From NCBI RefSeq assembly GCF_900112025.1, contig NZ_FOKL01000010.1:62001-126000 (forward strand): 64,000 bases of DNA, read 5' to 3'. The position numbers and the translations under genes were made by a program. This DNA is from Janthinobacterium sp. 344. GTDB lineage: Bacteria; Pseudomonadota; Gammaproteobacteria; Burkholderiales; Burkholderiaceae_D. Shown here piece by piece: positions 36,064-44,743 of this stretch (positions are counted from its first letter, which is position 1; each line of letters opens with the position of its first letter). A model generated the notes under the pieces. That model was not told where the DNA came from. It worked only from the letters and a program-made list of their open reading frames with translations, and searched no databases.

Positions 36064-37167
36064 ATGCGCCTGCCCCGCCCTGTCCACCCCTACATCGTCC
36101 TGCGGCTGCGCCTGGCCCATCATGCTTTGCTGCAATTTGCCGCCAGCCTGACGAGTTCCATGGAGATTGCCTTTTTCCTCGCCGGCCCCGTCTTGCTGGG
36201 CTTGCTCAGCGTCATCGCTCTGCCCGGCTTTCTCGCCATGACCCTGCCCTGGCCCGCCGCGCTGGCCATCATCGGCACGCAGACCCTGCTCACTTGCCTG
36301 CCCGCCTGGCTGCTGCGCAAGCGGCTGCTGCCGGCGCATACCGCCGCCTGGCTGCGCCAGCTGCCCTTGCCGCCCCGCCTGCGCTGGCAAGCGGACGTGG
36401 CCGTAGCTAGCCTGCTGATGCTGCCGCTGGGTATCGCCTACGGCGTCTCGGCCAGCATCTGGCTGCTGCAGTCGCCGCCCTGGCTGCGCCCCATTGCCAT
36501 ACCAGGCATGGCCGCCACCATCGCCGCCTGGCTGCTGGCCTGGATAGTGACGAGTTGCATCATCGCGCGGCGCCTGCGCGCACCGCGTCCCGCACAGAAA
36601 GCGCGCGCGCCGACGATGACGGCGTACGTGCCGCGCCTGCCACGCTGGCGCAGCGTGTTCCTGTGGCGCCAGCTGTTCTGGCTGCCGTTCTGGCGCAATG
36701 ACAACGTGATTGGCATCCAGCAAAGCCTGCTGCTGGCCAGCGCCGGCGCCGGCATGCTGGCCTGGCTGCTGCGCGTGCCGCACGTGCCGGCTCCGCTGCT
36801 CGGCTTGTTGACCAGCGCCAGCCTGATCATCGTGACGGACCGGGGCGACAAGGCCGTGCGCGAGCAGATCGCCGTGCTGCGTCCCTCGCTGAACGCCTGG
36901 CCACTGGCCAGCGGCAACCTCATCCGCCTGGCTTGCGGCGCCAGCCTGCTGCCCGCCTTGCTGGTGCTGCTGGGCGCCGGCATCGTGCTGTACGCCATCG
37001 ATCCGGCCGCCTTGCAGCAGCGCGTGACCAAGGTGTACGCCATCACCGCCAGCCTCGCCCTGCTGGCCATCGTCGGCCTGCGCCGCCTCACGGCGCGGGG
37101 CAGGGTCGCCCTCGTCGTCCTGTCCATCCTTGCCTTGAGCGCCATCGGAAGCGAATTATGGAATTGA
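36064..37167 (+). CDS. Integral membrane protein, probable ABC exporter permease
   Basis: A 367-residue very hydrophobic protein with about ten membrane segments arranged in pairs (for instance EIAFFLAGPVLLGLLSVIALPGF, LAIIGTQTLLTCLPAWLL, ASLLMLPLGIAYGVSASIWLL, LIRLACGASLLPALLVLLGAGIVLYAI). No signature motif identifies a family. Its last 10 bases overlap the start of an ABC ATPase gene, so by context it is the membrane subunit of that transporter. The substrate is unknown. There is no clear Shine-Dalgarno, and the start could differ slightly. Confidence 0.75.
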   Translation: MRLPRPVHPYIVLRLRLAHHALLQFAASLTSSMEIAFFLAGPVLLGLLSVIALPGFLAMTLPWPAALAIIGTQTLLTCLPAWLLRKRLLPAHTAAWLRQLPLPPRLRWQADVAVASLLMLPLGIAYGVSASIWLLQSPPWLRPIAIPGMAATIAAWLLAWIVTSCIIARRLRAPRPAQKARAPTMTAYVPRLPRWRSVFLWRQLFWLPFWRNDNVIGIQQSLLLASAGAGMLAWLLRVPHVPAPLLGLLTSASLIIVTDRGDKAVREQIAVLRPSLNAWPLASGNLIRLACGASLLPALLVLLGAGIVLYAIDPAALQQRVTKVYAITASLALLAIVGLRRLTARGRVALVVLSILALSAIGSELWN

Positions 37168-37784
37168 ATGCCTGTTCTCCCACCCTGCACATCGAGCACC
37201 TCGATTTTCACTTCCCCACGCACAGCGTCTTCCAGGGATTCAACCAGCAATTCGGCCCCGGGATCACCTGGCTGCGCGGCGCCAACGGGGCGGGCAAGAC
37301 CACCTTGCTGAAGCTGGCGGGCGGCGCCCTGCTGCCCGCGCGCGGCGCCATCCGCCTGAACGATATCGACAGCGGCTGCATGCCGCTGGCCTACCGCGCG
37401 CAAGCTTTCTACTGTGGCGGCGATGCGCCCACCCTGCCCTGGCTGCAAGTACACGAGTTTCTCGACCTGCACCTGGCCCTGTATCCGGGCAGCGACCAGT
37501 CCCTGCTGAACGACGAGCTGAGCGCGTTTTCCCTGCTACCGACCTTGCAGCAAAGCATCACCGCCCTGTCCCTGGGCCAGCATAAAAAACTGCAACTGGC
37601 GCTGGCCCTGGCCTTGCCCGTGCGCCTGCTGCTGATCGACGAGCCGTTCAATGGCCTCGACGCGGCCGCCATGGCTTACTTGCGCGCGCGCCTGGCCGAG
37701 CCGGCCCGCCTGGCGCGCCAGTGCATCGTGCTGACCAGCCACCTGGCGCCGGACGTGCCGCTGGCGGCGACGGTGGAAATATAG
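37158..37784 (+). CDS. Small ABC transporter ATPase with atypical signature
   Basis: A 208-residue ABC ATPase, short for the family. Walker A is RGANGAGKTTLLKLAGGAL (~36-54), Walker B is LLLIDEPFNGLD and the switch His is in VLTSHLAPDVP. The signature reads LSLGQHKKLQLALAL instead of LSGGQ, like the compact exporters of the CcmA type. It overlaps the membrane-protein gene by 10 bp (translational coupling). The pair most likely exports a small molecule or peptide, or serves envelope assembly; this is inference. Confidence 0.82.
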   Translation: MELNACSPTLHIEHLDFHFPTHSVFQGFNQQFGPGITWLRGANGAGKTTLLKLAGGALLPARGAIRLNDIDSGCMPLAYRAQAFYCGGDAPTLPWLQVHEFLDLHLALYPGSDQSLLNDELSAFSLLPTLQQSITALSLGQHKKLQLALALALPVRLLLIDEPFNGLDAAAMAYLRARLAEPARLARQCIVLTSHLAPDVPLAATVEI

Positions 37785-37918
37785 ACAGGAAATACCGCTT
37801 TGCAGATCGGCCAAGGAGCGCTTACGATGCCGTGTTGCAAAAACCGGCGATCCCGGTGCAGCCACGACAACAACACGGCTCGGTTATTCACCGCGCCTGG
37901 CTTATTCTTGGAGAAATC

Positions 37919-38257
37919 ATGTTGAACACCCACCGCAGCGCCCTGGCCATCCTGTGCGCCGCCCTGGCCACCTCGGCCCTCGCCGCCGGCCCCACGGGCA
38001 CGGCCGCCGACTATGGCACGCCCGCCCACCACGGCGCGGCCCAGCGCACCATCGACCTGCAACCGACCACGCGGCATATCAACGTCACGCGCGGCGAAAC
38101 CGTCACTATCGCGCGCGCAGGCCAGCGATTTACGTGGCACGTGCAAACTTTTAACAACAAGACCGTCTTCGCCCTCGCCGACATCGCGCCGCAGGACATG
38201 CGCGTCGAGGGCGTGCTGGTGTATGTCGCCGCCAATCCCCTGTACGCGGGCAGTTAA
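37919..38257 (+). CDS. CzcE-like periplasmic metal-binding protein
   Basis: A 112-residue exported protein: signal peptide cleaved after SALA (~22), then the pattern ADYGTPAHHGAAQRTIDLQPTTRHINV, RGETVTIARAGQRFTWHVQTF and a final VLVYVAANPLY. This is the pattern of the CzcE family, whose Cupriavidus member binds Cu(II) through His residues; His is present in AHHG and FTWHV. The family call is from memory. GGAGA precedes the ATG. It follows the small ABC operon by 134 bp, without czc or cop genes nearby. Confidence 0.7.
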   Translation: MLNTHRSALAILCAALATSALAAGPTGTAADYGTPAHHGAAQRTIDLQPTTRHINVTRGETVTIARAGQRFTWHVQTFNNKTVFALADIAPQDMRVEGVLVYVAANPLYAGS

Positions 38258-38274
38258 ATTTCCTGTACGCATAA

Positions 38275-38312
38275 AAAAACCGGAAGGGCCTCGCGGCCGC
38301 TCCGGTTTTTTT
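38275..38312. terminator. Bidirectional terminator between CzcE-like gene and ahpF
   Basis: An outer stem AAAAACCGGA / TCCGGTTTTT encloses a GC-rich inner stem (GGGCC / GGCC), with A and T tracts on either side. Confidence 0.88.
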
Positions 38313-38325
38313 TCAGCGTAACGCG

Positions 38326-39921
38326 TTACGCCGTCAATGCTTCTTTCGTTGCGGACTCTTCAACCACTTCCTCGTCATCCGAGCGGATCAGGTGGTCAAA
38401 GGCGGACAGGGCTGCCTTGGCGCCTTCGCCGGTGGCGATGATGATCTGCTTGTACGGCACCGTGGTGACGTCGCCGGCCGCGAACACGCCGGGGATCGAG
38501 GTCTGGCCGCGGGCGTCCACTTCGATCTCGCCGTGGCGCGACAAGGCGACCGTGCCTTTGAGCCACTCCGTGTTCGGCACCAGGCCGATTTGCACGAAGA
38601 CGCCTTCCAGTTCGACCTTGTTCGACGCGCCGCTGACCCGGTCCGTGTAGGAGAGGCCATTGACGATCTTGCCATCGCCGTGGATCTCGGTGGTTTGCGC
38701 CGAGGTGATCACGGTGACATTCGGCAGGCTGTGCAGCTTGCGTTGCAGCACCGCATCGGCGCGCAGTTCCGCGCCAAACTCGATCAGGGTCACGTGTTTC
38801 ACCAGGCCGGCCAGGTCGATCGCCGCTTCCACGCCCGAGTTGCCGCCGCCGATCACGGCCACGCGCTTGCCCTTGAACAAGGGACCATCGCAGTGCGGGC
38901 AGTAGGCGACACCGTGGTTGCGGTATTCCTTCTCGCCCGGCACGTTGATTTCGCGCCAGCGGGCGCCGGTGGCCAGGATGACGGTCTTGGCTTTGAGCAC
39001 GGCGCCATTCGCCGTTTCAATCTGCACCAGCTTGCCCGGCGTCAATTTCGCGGCGCGCTGCGTGTTCATGATGTCGACGTCGTATTCCTTGACGTGCTGT
39101 TCCAGCGCCATGGCGAACTTCGGACCATCCGTTTCCTTGACGGAAATAAAGTTTTCGATGGCCAGGGTATCGAGCACCTGGCCGCCGAAACGCTCGGCCA
39201 GCACGCCCGTCTTGATGCCCTTGCGGGCCGCGTAGATGGCCGCTGCCGCACCGGCGGGGCCGCCGCCGACGATCAGCACGTCAAACACATCCTTCTTGTT
39301 CAGCGCTTCCGCCTGGCGGGCGCCGGCATTGGTGTCGAGCTTGGCGAGGATTTCCTCGACATTCGTGCGGCCCTGGCCAAAGTGTTGGCCATTCAGGAAC
39401 ATCATCGGCACGGCCATGATCTGGCGCGCTTCCACTTCTTGCGGGAACACGCCGCCATCGATGGTGGTGACCTTGATGCGCGGGTTGATCACCGCCATGG
39501 CATTCAAGGCCTGCACCACTTCCGGGCAGTTATGGCAGGAGAGCGAAATAAACGTTTCAAATTCGTAATCGCCGTCGAGGTTGCGGATCTGCTCGATCAC
39601 GGCATCGTCGAACTTGATGGTGTGGCCGCCCACTTGCAGCAGCGCCAGCACCAGCGAGGTAAATTCGTGGCCCAGCGGCACACCGGCGAAACGCACGCCG
39701 ATGTCGGAGCCGGTACGGTTGATGCTGAACGACGGAACCCGTACGCCAGCGTCAAGGCGCTCGACCAGCGTGATCTTGTCGCTCAACAGGACTATCTCCT
39801 GGAGCAATTCTTTCATCTCGCGGGCTTTTGCGCTGTCATCGAGAGAAGCGACCAACTCAAGCGGATACACCACTTTTTCCAGGTAGGATTTCAGTTGGGT
39901 TTTGAGGGTGGCGTCTAACAT
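38326..39921 (-). CDS. ahpF: Alkyl hydroperoxide reductase subunit F
   Basis: A 531-residue flavoprotein disulfide reductase that passes electrons from NADH to AhpC. The N-terminal double thioredoxin-like domain has the Cxx[10 protein letters not shown] (~130); the FAD domain has [17 protein letters not shown] and the redox CxxC in [10 protein letters not shown] (~345), then [15 protein letters not shown] for NADH and the late motif [19 protein letters not shown]. Slightly longer than E. coli AhpF through an acidic C-terminal tail. It is downstream of ahpC on the same strand with a hairpin in between. Confidence 0.97.
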   Translation of the reverse strand: MLDATLKTQLKSYLEKVVYPLELVASLDDSAKAREMKELLQEIVLLSDKITLVERLDAGVRVPSFSINRTGSDIGVRFAGVPLGHEFTSLVLALLQVGGHTIKFDDAVIEQIRNLDGDYEFETFISLSCHNCPEVVQALNAMAVINPRIKVTTIDGGVFPQEVEARQIMAVPMMFLNGQHFGQGRTNVEEILAKLDTNAGARQAEALNKKDVFDVLIVGGGPAGAAAAIYAARKGIKTGVLAERFGGQVLDTLAIENFISVKETDGPKFAMALEQHVKEYDVDIMNTQRAAKLTPGKLVQIETANGAVLKAKTVILATGARWREINVPGEKEYRNHGVAYCPHCDGPLFKGKRVAVIGGGNSGVEAAIDLAGLVKHVTLIEFGAELRADAVLQRKLHSLPNVTVITSAQTTEIHGDGKIVNGLSYTDRVSGASNKVELEGVFVQIGLVPNTEWLKGTVALSRHGEIEVDARGQTSIPGVFAAGDVTTVPYKQIIIATGEGAKAALSAFDHLIRSDDEEVVEESATKEALTA

Positions 39922-39954
39922 GATTTTTTTCCTTTTCTACAAATATTTAGGCGA

Positions 39955-39982
39955 ATGCCGGGCCGGACACCCGGTCCGGCAT
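39955..39982. other. Intercistronic hairpin between ahpC and ahpF
   Basis: A 12-bp stem ATGCCGGGCCGG / CCGGTCCGGCAT (one G-T pair) with an ACAC loop and no T tract. It may act as an attenuator or an RNA stabiliser that keeps ahpC mRNA above ahpF mRNA. Confidence 0.65.
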
Positions 39983-40028
39983 CGCGGTAACTACTTGTTT
40001 GCTGCTGTGTACTTCAAGGCGTCAAGAC

Positions 40029-40592
40029 TTAGATCTTGCCAACCAGGTCCAGCGATGGGGTCAGGGTTGCTGCGCCTTCCGTCCATTTGGCTGGGCATAC
40101 TTCGCCTGGGTGGGCGGCAACGTACTGGGCTGCCTTGACTTTGCGCAGCAGTTCCGATGCGTCGCGGCCGATGCCGTTGTCATGCACTTCCAGCACTTTG
40201 ATGAAGCCGTCCGGATTGATGACGAAGGTACCGCGCAGTGCCATGCCTTCTTCTTCGATCATGACTTCGAAGTTGCGCGACAGGGCGCCGGTCGGGTCGC
40301 CGATCAGTGCGTATTGCACTTTCTTGATCGCGTCCGAGGTGTCGTGCCAGGCTTTGTGCGCGAAGTGCGAATCGGTCGAGATGCCGTAGACATCGACGCC
40401 CAGTTTCTGGAATTCAGCGTGGTGATCGGCCAGATCTTCCAGTTCGGTTGGGCAAACGAAGGTGAAGTCGGCTGGGTAGAAGACGAATACCGACCACTTG
40501 CCTTTCAGCGACGCTTCCGTCAGGTCGACGAATTTGCCATTGTGGTATGCGGTTGCCTTGAATGGTTTAACTTGGGTATTAATCAGCGACAT
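40029..40592 (-). CDS. ahpC: Alkyl hydroperoxide reductase subunit C (2-Cys peroxiredoxin)
   Basis: A 187-residue peroxidase that reduces H2O2 and organic peroxides. The peroxidatic Cys is in [18 protein letters not shown] (~47) and the resolving Cys in [11 protein letters not shown] (~166). Length and sequence are typical of the AhpC/Prx1 class. GAGAGGAAA precedes the ATG. It is first in the ahpC-ahpF unit, behind a promoter with an OxyR-like upstream element. Confidence 0.98.
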   Translation of the reverse strand: MSLINTQVKPFKATAYHNGKFVDLTEASLKGKWSVFVFYPADFTFVCPTELEDLADHHAEFQKLGVDVYGISTDSHFAHKAWHDTSDAIKKVQYALIGDPTGALSRNFEVMIEEEGMALRGTFVINPDGFIKVLEVHDNGIGRDASELLRKVKAAQYVAAHPGEVCPAKWTEGAATLTPSLDLVGKI

Positions 40593-40628
40593 GTCATTTC
40601 CTCTCGTGTGGTGAATCAGTAAGACTCT

Positions 40629-40656
40629 AGTGTAAGGGGTTTTAACCCATATGCAA
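40629..40656 (-). promoter_or_regulatory. Candidate ahpC promoter
   Basis: On the minus strand TTGCAT and TACACT are spaced by 16 bp, and the -10 lies 37 bp before the ahpC start. The spacer contains the small dyad GGGTT/AACCC. Confidence 0.55.
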
Positions 40657-40661
40657 AATTG

Positions 40662-40695
40662 ATTGTCACAATAGTTTCAATTAGTTTTAGCTATC
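40662..40695. promoter_or_regulatory. OxyR-like site upstream of the ahpC -35 box
   Basis: ATTG, ATAG, TTAG and CTAT elements recur about every 10 bp, ending just 6 bp upstream of the -35 box. OxyR contacts four such ATAG-type elements on one DNA face and activates ahpC in many bacteria. The match is loose, so this is a candidate only. Confidence 0.4.
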
Positions 40696-40730
40696 ATGAC
40701 GCCATGGGAACTCCATGATAGGCAGTTCCC
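40691..40730. repeat. Two interlocked inverted repeats upstream of ahpC
   Basis: CTATCATG (40691-40698) pairs perfectly with CATGATAG (40714-40721), and GGGAACT (40706-40712) pairs with AGTTCCC (40724-40730). The right arm of the first lies in the loop of the second and vice versa, so only one hairpin, or a pseudoknot, could form at a time. No gene covers them. Confidence 0.6.
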
Positions 40731-40779
40731 ACGGGATTGGATAGCGGTGACAGTGGATACCCCTGCCGCCGCCAGGTGT

Positions 40780-41184
40780 TTAGTTCTTCAGCTCTTCCGG
40801 TACCTTGCCGCCGTTTTCCGCCAGCTTGATCATCACCTGGCGGTGCAGCCAGATATTCATGCTGGCCGAATCGTTGGTGTCACCCGTGAAATGCAGTTCT
40901 TGCGCCAGTTCCTTGCGCGCGGCCAGGCTGCTGTCGAGTTGCAGCAGTTTCATCAGGTCGACGATGGACGTGCGCCAATTGAGTTTTTCCGCGCTCTTGC
41001 TGGCCAGGTCGACCAGCACCACTTCCACGTCCACCACGGGCGCGGCGGCGGCAGGGGCCGCCGCTGGAGCAGGCGCGGCAGGAGTCGCCGCCGGCGCCGT
41101 CGTGGCGGCGGCCGGCGTGGCGGCCGCTGCGGCGTCGGAGGAATGGTGGAAGATTTTGTTGTAGATATTGCTGAAAATGCCCAT
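40780..41184 (-). CDS. DUF3597 domain protein
   Basis: A 134-residue protein with a short conserved start (MGIFSNIYNKIFHH), an Ala/Pro/Thr-rich flexible linker (~17-52) and a folded C-terminal part (VDVEVVLVDLASKSAEKLNWRTSIVDLMKLL, ELHFTGDTNDSASMNIWLHRQVM) that defines DUF3597. Family function is unknown; some members have a LysM-like domain nearby but none is seen here. GAGGTGA precedes the ATG. A GC-rich hairpin (41222-41270) separates it from the sensor gene upstream. Confidence 0.88.
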   Translation of the reverse strand: MGIFSNIYNKIFHHSSDAAAAATPAAATTAPAATPAAPAPAAAPAAAAPVVDVEVVLVDLASKSAEKLNWRTSIVDLMKLLQLDSSLAARKELAQELHFTGDTNDSASMNIWLHRQVMIKLAENGGKVPEELKN

Positions 41185-41356
41185 GAGGTCACCTCGAGTT
41201 GGAGTGAATGGAAGAAGGTTTGCCTGCGCGCCCGGTCAATGACCGGTGACAGCTGGAGCCGGGCGCAGGCGCCAGCCCGTCGAGTATAAGCCCGTTCAGG
41301 CCGGGAGCCCCGTCCCGCAGGGTTGGCTGAACATCTGGTGGCGCCGCGCGCCTGTT

Positions 41357-44206
41357 TCAAGGGCGCAAGGGCCGCTGCGCGTGCAGCAGCGCGTCGAACG
41401 CTTCGATCGCCAGCGGTGGCGCGAACAGGTAGCCTTGCGCAAAATCGCAGCCGGCCTCCAGCAGCAGCGCGTACTGCGCCGCCGTTTCCACTCCTTCCGC
41501 AATCACCTGCAAGCCCAGCTTGTGCGCCACGCTGATGATGGCTTCGCACAAGGCCAGCTCGCTGGCGCCGTGCGCCAGCTTGCCGATCATGGCACCGTCG
41601 ATCTTCAGGTAATCGATGCCGCACTGCTGCAATTGTGTCAGCGAGGCATGGCCGCTGCCAAAATCGTCGAGGGCGATCTGCAAGCCCGCCGCGCGCAGGT
41701 GCTGCAGGCGCTGCGCCATGCCGCCGCCGGCGCCCAGCAGCGCGTCTTCGCGCATGTCGAGCACGATGGCCGAGGCGGGCACGTCCAGCGCCGCCAGCTG
41801 GCGCAGCCAGGCACCGGGCGCATCGGCCTCGCGCTGCCACTCCAGTGGCGACTGGTTGATGCACAGCTGCAAATCCGGCCCGATGGGATAGCCGGCCGCG
41901 CGCCAGCGCTGCAACTGTTCCGCCGCCGCGCGCAGCACCCAGTCGCCGATCTCCACGATCAAACCGCTGCTTTCGGCCAGCGCCAGGAAATCCGGCGGGC
42001 TGACCACGCCCCGCTGCGGATGATTCCAGCGCAGCAAGGCTTCCACCTTGGCGATGCGTCCGCTCCGCAGCGCGACGATGGGCTGGTAGACCAGCTGCAT
42101 CTGCCGCTCGCGCAGGGCCGTGCGCAAGTCCGCGCCCAGGCGCATGCGGTTGACGGCCGCCACCTGCAGCGCGGGCGTGAAGTAACTGTAGCGGTTGCGC
42201 CCCGCCCCTTTCGAGACATACATGGCCTGGTCCGCATGCTTGAGCAAGTCTTCGATATTGCCCGCGTCGTCGGGATACAGGGTGATGCCGATCGAGGCCG
42301 AGACGAAGGCCTGTTCCTGCCCCAGCAGGAACGGCGCCAGCAAGCCGTCGAGGATTTGCCGGGCGATGCGGTCGATCTGCTGCAAGTCGTCGAGGTCCGA
42401 CAGGATCACCGTGAATTCATCGCCGCCCAGGCGCGCCACCGTGTCCGTCTCGCGCACGCCCACACGGATGCGCCGCGCCGCCTCGATCAGCAGGATATCG
42501 CCCTGGTGGTGCCCAAGCGTATCGTTGACTTCCTTGAAGTGGTCGAGGTCGATGAACAGGATGGCCACGCGGCTGGCATCGCGGCGGCCCTGCGCCAGCG
42601 CCTGGCGCAGGCGTTCGTGGAACATGCGCCGGTTCGGCAGTTGCGTCAGGGTATCGAAATTAGCTTGCTGCCAGATCAGCGCTTCGGACTGGCGCTTGTC
42701 CGTCACGTCTTCCAGCATGCACAGATGGTGCGGGCCGCCATGGCGCGCCGTGTCGATGGCCGTCACGGACGCGTCGACCCACACCACGCCGCCGTCGGGG
42801 CGCACGATGCGTTTCGAGTGGCGAAAGCCGGGCAAACTGTGCGCCAGCAGCTGCGCCAGCTGCTCCTGCTCGCCCGCCACGTCGTCGGGATGGCTGATCT
42901 CCATCCAGCTCGATTGCTTCATGTGTTCCAGGCTGCGTCCGCTGATGGCCAGGTAACGGGGATTGATGTCGAGAAAGCGCCCGCTCAGGGTGTCGATCAG
43001 GGCGATGCCCATGGGCGCCTCCTCGAACATGGTGCGAAAACGCAATTCTCCCTGGCGAATAGTTTCTTCCGTGCGGCGGCGCTCGCGCGCCAGATTGCTG
43101 AAGTGAAACGCAGCGGCCACGGCCAGCAGGCTGCTCGCCAGGCCCAGCGACAGATACAGCCAGCCCAGGTCGGCCCCCGGCACGGGACGGTACAAGAAGC
43201 CCTTGTAGGCGCTGCTGTCCGTGGCATTGCGCGGCAGCACGCCCATGGCCGCGTAGGTATCGGCGATATGCTGCCAGCGCTGCGGATTCATGTAGCCCGG
43301 TTCCACCAGGGTGGGCTGCAGCAGCAGTTCCATTTGCTGCGCCTCGTACAGCAGGTGCGCGCGGTCGTGGCGCTGGCTGTATTTGGCGTGGATCAGCCGC
43401 GCCATTTCCTCGCTGTGCGCCATCGCGTACTGCCAGCCGCGCAGGCTGGCCGCGCGGAACGCTTTTGCGCGCTCGGGATGGCGGCGCAGTTCATGCTCGC
43501 TGGTAAACAGGTTGTCGCCATAGAAGTCGATGCCGGCCGTGCGCGGCGTAAACTGGTAATACGGAAAGCCTGCCCGGTCCAGATAGTCCGGCTCGTTGGT
43601 GGAATACGCGGCGATGGCGTCGACCTTGCCGCTGATCAAATCCTCGACCCGGTAGCTGGGCCGCACATGATGCAGCTGCCGCGGATCGACACCCATCTTT
43701 TTCAGGAATAGCGACACTTCATCGGCGGCCACCGCCGTATCGCCGGCCGCGCCGATCATCACGGGCGCGCCCGCCAGCTTGCGCAGGTCCGGCGCGCCCC
43801 CCTGCTGGCGCATCAGCAGTACGCTGGGCGAATGCTGGAACACCACGGCCAGCACCACCACGGGCTTGCCGGCCAGGCGGCTGAGCAGCAAGGTGCTGTT
43901 GCCCACGCCATAGTCGGCCTCGCCTGCCAGCACGGCCGCCTCGGCGAGCCGGCCATCGCCGCCCTCGATCAGGGTCACGTCCAGGCCCGCCTCGCGGTAA
44001 TAGCCCTGCTCGATGGCCGCGTAATAGCCGGCGAACTGGAACTGGTGGGTAAAGTTCAGTTGCAGGGCGACGCGCTCGAGGGCCAGCGCCGGCGCGACCG
44101 GGAATAGCAGACACAGCAGGATGGAGGCAAGGCACAGCCAGCCGTGGGCGCGCCTGCCGGCGGGCGGCAAGGCAGGGCGGAAAGCGTCAGGTGCTTCCAT
44201 CGGCAT
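41357..44206 (-). CDS. NMT1/SsuA-type sensor with PAS, GGDEF and EAL domains
   Basis: A 949-residue c-di-GMP signalling protein. In order: signal/anchor (~22-42), a periplasmic NMT1/THI5-like binding domain (~43-290; LQLNFTHQFQFAGYYAAIEQGYYREAGLDV), a membrane helix (~340-362), PAS (~380-500), GGDEF (~515-680) and EAL (~690-945). The GGDEF motif is intact (ARLGGDEF), with an RxxD inhibitory site RETD five residues before. The EAL domain keeps EALLRW, ALDDFGSG, YLKIDG, AEGVET and FAQGYLF, but the metal-binding Glu of the ExTE loop is Asp here (LDMRED). It would sense a small ligand such as a pyrimidine/thiamine precursor or sulfonate (inference) and set c-di-GMP. Single gene, ahead of DUF3597. 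Confidence 0.92.
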   Translation of the reverse strand: MPMEAPDAFRPALPPAGRRAHGWLCLASILLCLLFPVAPALALERVALQLNFTHQFQFAGYYAAIEQGYYREAGLDVTLIEGGDGRLAEAAVLAGEADYGVGNSTLLLSRLAGKPVVVLAVVFQHSPSVLLMRQQGGAPDLRKLAGAPVMIGAAGDTAVAADEVSLFLKKMGVDPRQLHHVRPSYRVEDLISGKVDAIAAYSTNEPDYLDRAGFPYYQFTPRTAGIDFYGDNLFTSEHELRRHPERAKAFRAASLRGWQYAMAHSEEMARLIHAKYSQRHDRAHLLYEAQQMELLLQPTLVEPGYMNPQRWQHIADTYAAMGVLPRNATDSSAYKGFLYRPVPGADLGWLYLSLGLASSLLAVAAAFHFSNLARERRRTEETIRQGELRFRTMFEEAPMGIALIDTLSGRFLDINPRYLAISGRSLEHMKQSSWMEISHPDDVAGEQEQLAQLLAHSLPGFRHSKRIVRPDGGVVWVDASVTAIDTARHGGPHHLCMLEDVTDKRQSEALIWQQANFDTLTQLPNRRMFHERLRQALAQGRRDASRVAILFIDLDHFKEVNDTLGHHQGDILLIEAARRIRVGVRETDTVARLGGDEFTVILSDLDDLQQIDRIARQILDGLLAPFLLGQEQAFVSASIGITLYPDDAGNIEDLLKHADQAMYVSKGAGRNRYSYFTPALQVAAVNRMRLGADLRTALRERQMQLVYQPIVALRSGRIAKVEALLRWNHPQRGVVSPPDFLALAESSGLIVEIGDWVLRAAAEQLQRWRAAGYPIGPDLQLCINQSPLEWQREADAPGAWLRQLAALDVPASAIVLDMREDALLGAGGGMAQRLQHLRAAGLQIALDDFGSGHASLTQLQQCGIDYLKIDGAMIGKLAHGASELALCEAIISVAHKLGLQVIAEGVETAAQYALLLEAGCDFAQGYLFAPPLAIEAFDALLHAQRPLRP

Positions 44207-44341
44207 GGCGGAAAACCATCGTGATAGCTGCCGAGCTGGCAGGACAAGCCTATTGTAGCCGTCCCTTTTGCCGATGGATAATTATTTCACCAGGGGCAAT
44301 ACCGATGATGTTTTTGGCAAACAGTTTGACGCTTGTTTGCG

Positions 44342-44734
44342 TTAAAACACGACGCCGGCCACCAGAATGACGTTGGCATACGGGCTGCATTCGCCCGTGC
44401 GCACGATGGCGCGCGCGCCCTTCGAGAGCTGCTTGAACTCCTCATGCGTCACCTGGCGCGCATCGGGCAGGGCCAGGGCCGCCACCTGCGCCGCCATGGC
44501 CGGGTTATGCAGCGGCAATTCACCGGCCAGCAGGTGATACTCGACCTGCATCTCGCTCAGCACCGTGTGCACGGTGTCGATGAAGCCGGGGATGCCGCGC
44601 GTCAAGGCCAGGTCGATCAGGGGCACGCCCGGCTGCGACGGCAAGCCCGCGTCGCCGATGACGAGCATGTCGCCATGACCGAGCGAGGCGATCATTTGCG
44701 ACAGCGCAATATTGAGCAGCGGAGTCTTTTTCAT
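44342..44734 (-). CDS. rbsD: D-ribose pyranase
   Basis: A 130-residue enzyme that interconverts the pyranose and furanose forms of ribose so RbsK can use it. The start [27 protein letters not shown] and the His/Asp-rich site, EGSP-like ending ([17 protein letters not shown]) and length are those of RbsD. Last gene of the rbs operon, 9 bp after rbsK. A weak hairpin (GCAAACA / TGTTTGC, 44317-44340) lies at its end. Confidence 0.95.
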   Translation of the reverse strand: MKKTPLLNIALSQMIASLGHGDMLVIGDAGLPSQPGVPLIDLALTRGIPGFIDTVHTVLSEMQVEYHLLAGELPLHNPAMAAQVAALALPDARQVTHEEFKQLSKGARAIVRTGECSPYANVILVAGVVF

Positions 44735-44743
44735 GGCCGTGGC

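Noticed and set aside
38392..39918. 508-codon plus-strand frame over ahpF
   Set aside because: Antisense shadow of a certain gene, rich in His/Asp/Gly without motifs.
41222..41270. GC-rich inverted repeat between the c-di-GMP sensor gene and the DUF3597 gene
   Set aside because: The arms pair imperfectly (2-nt bulge), the loop is long and no T tract follows. Not supported as a terminator.
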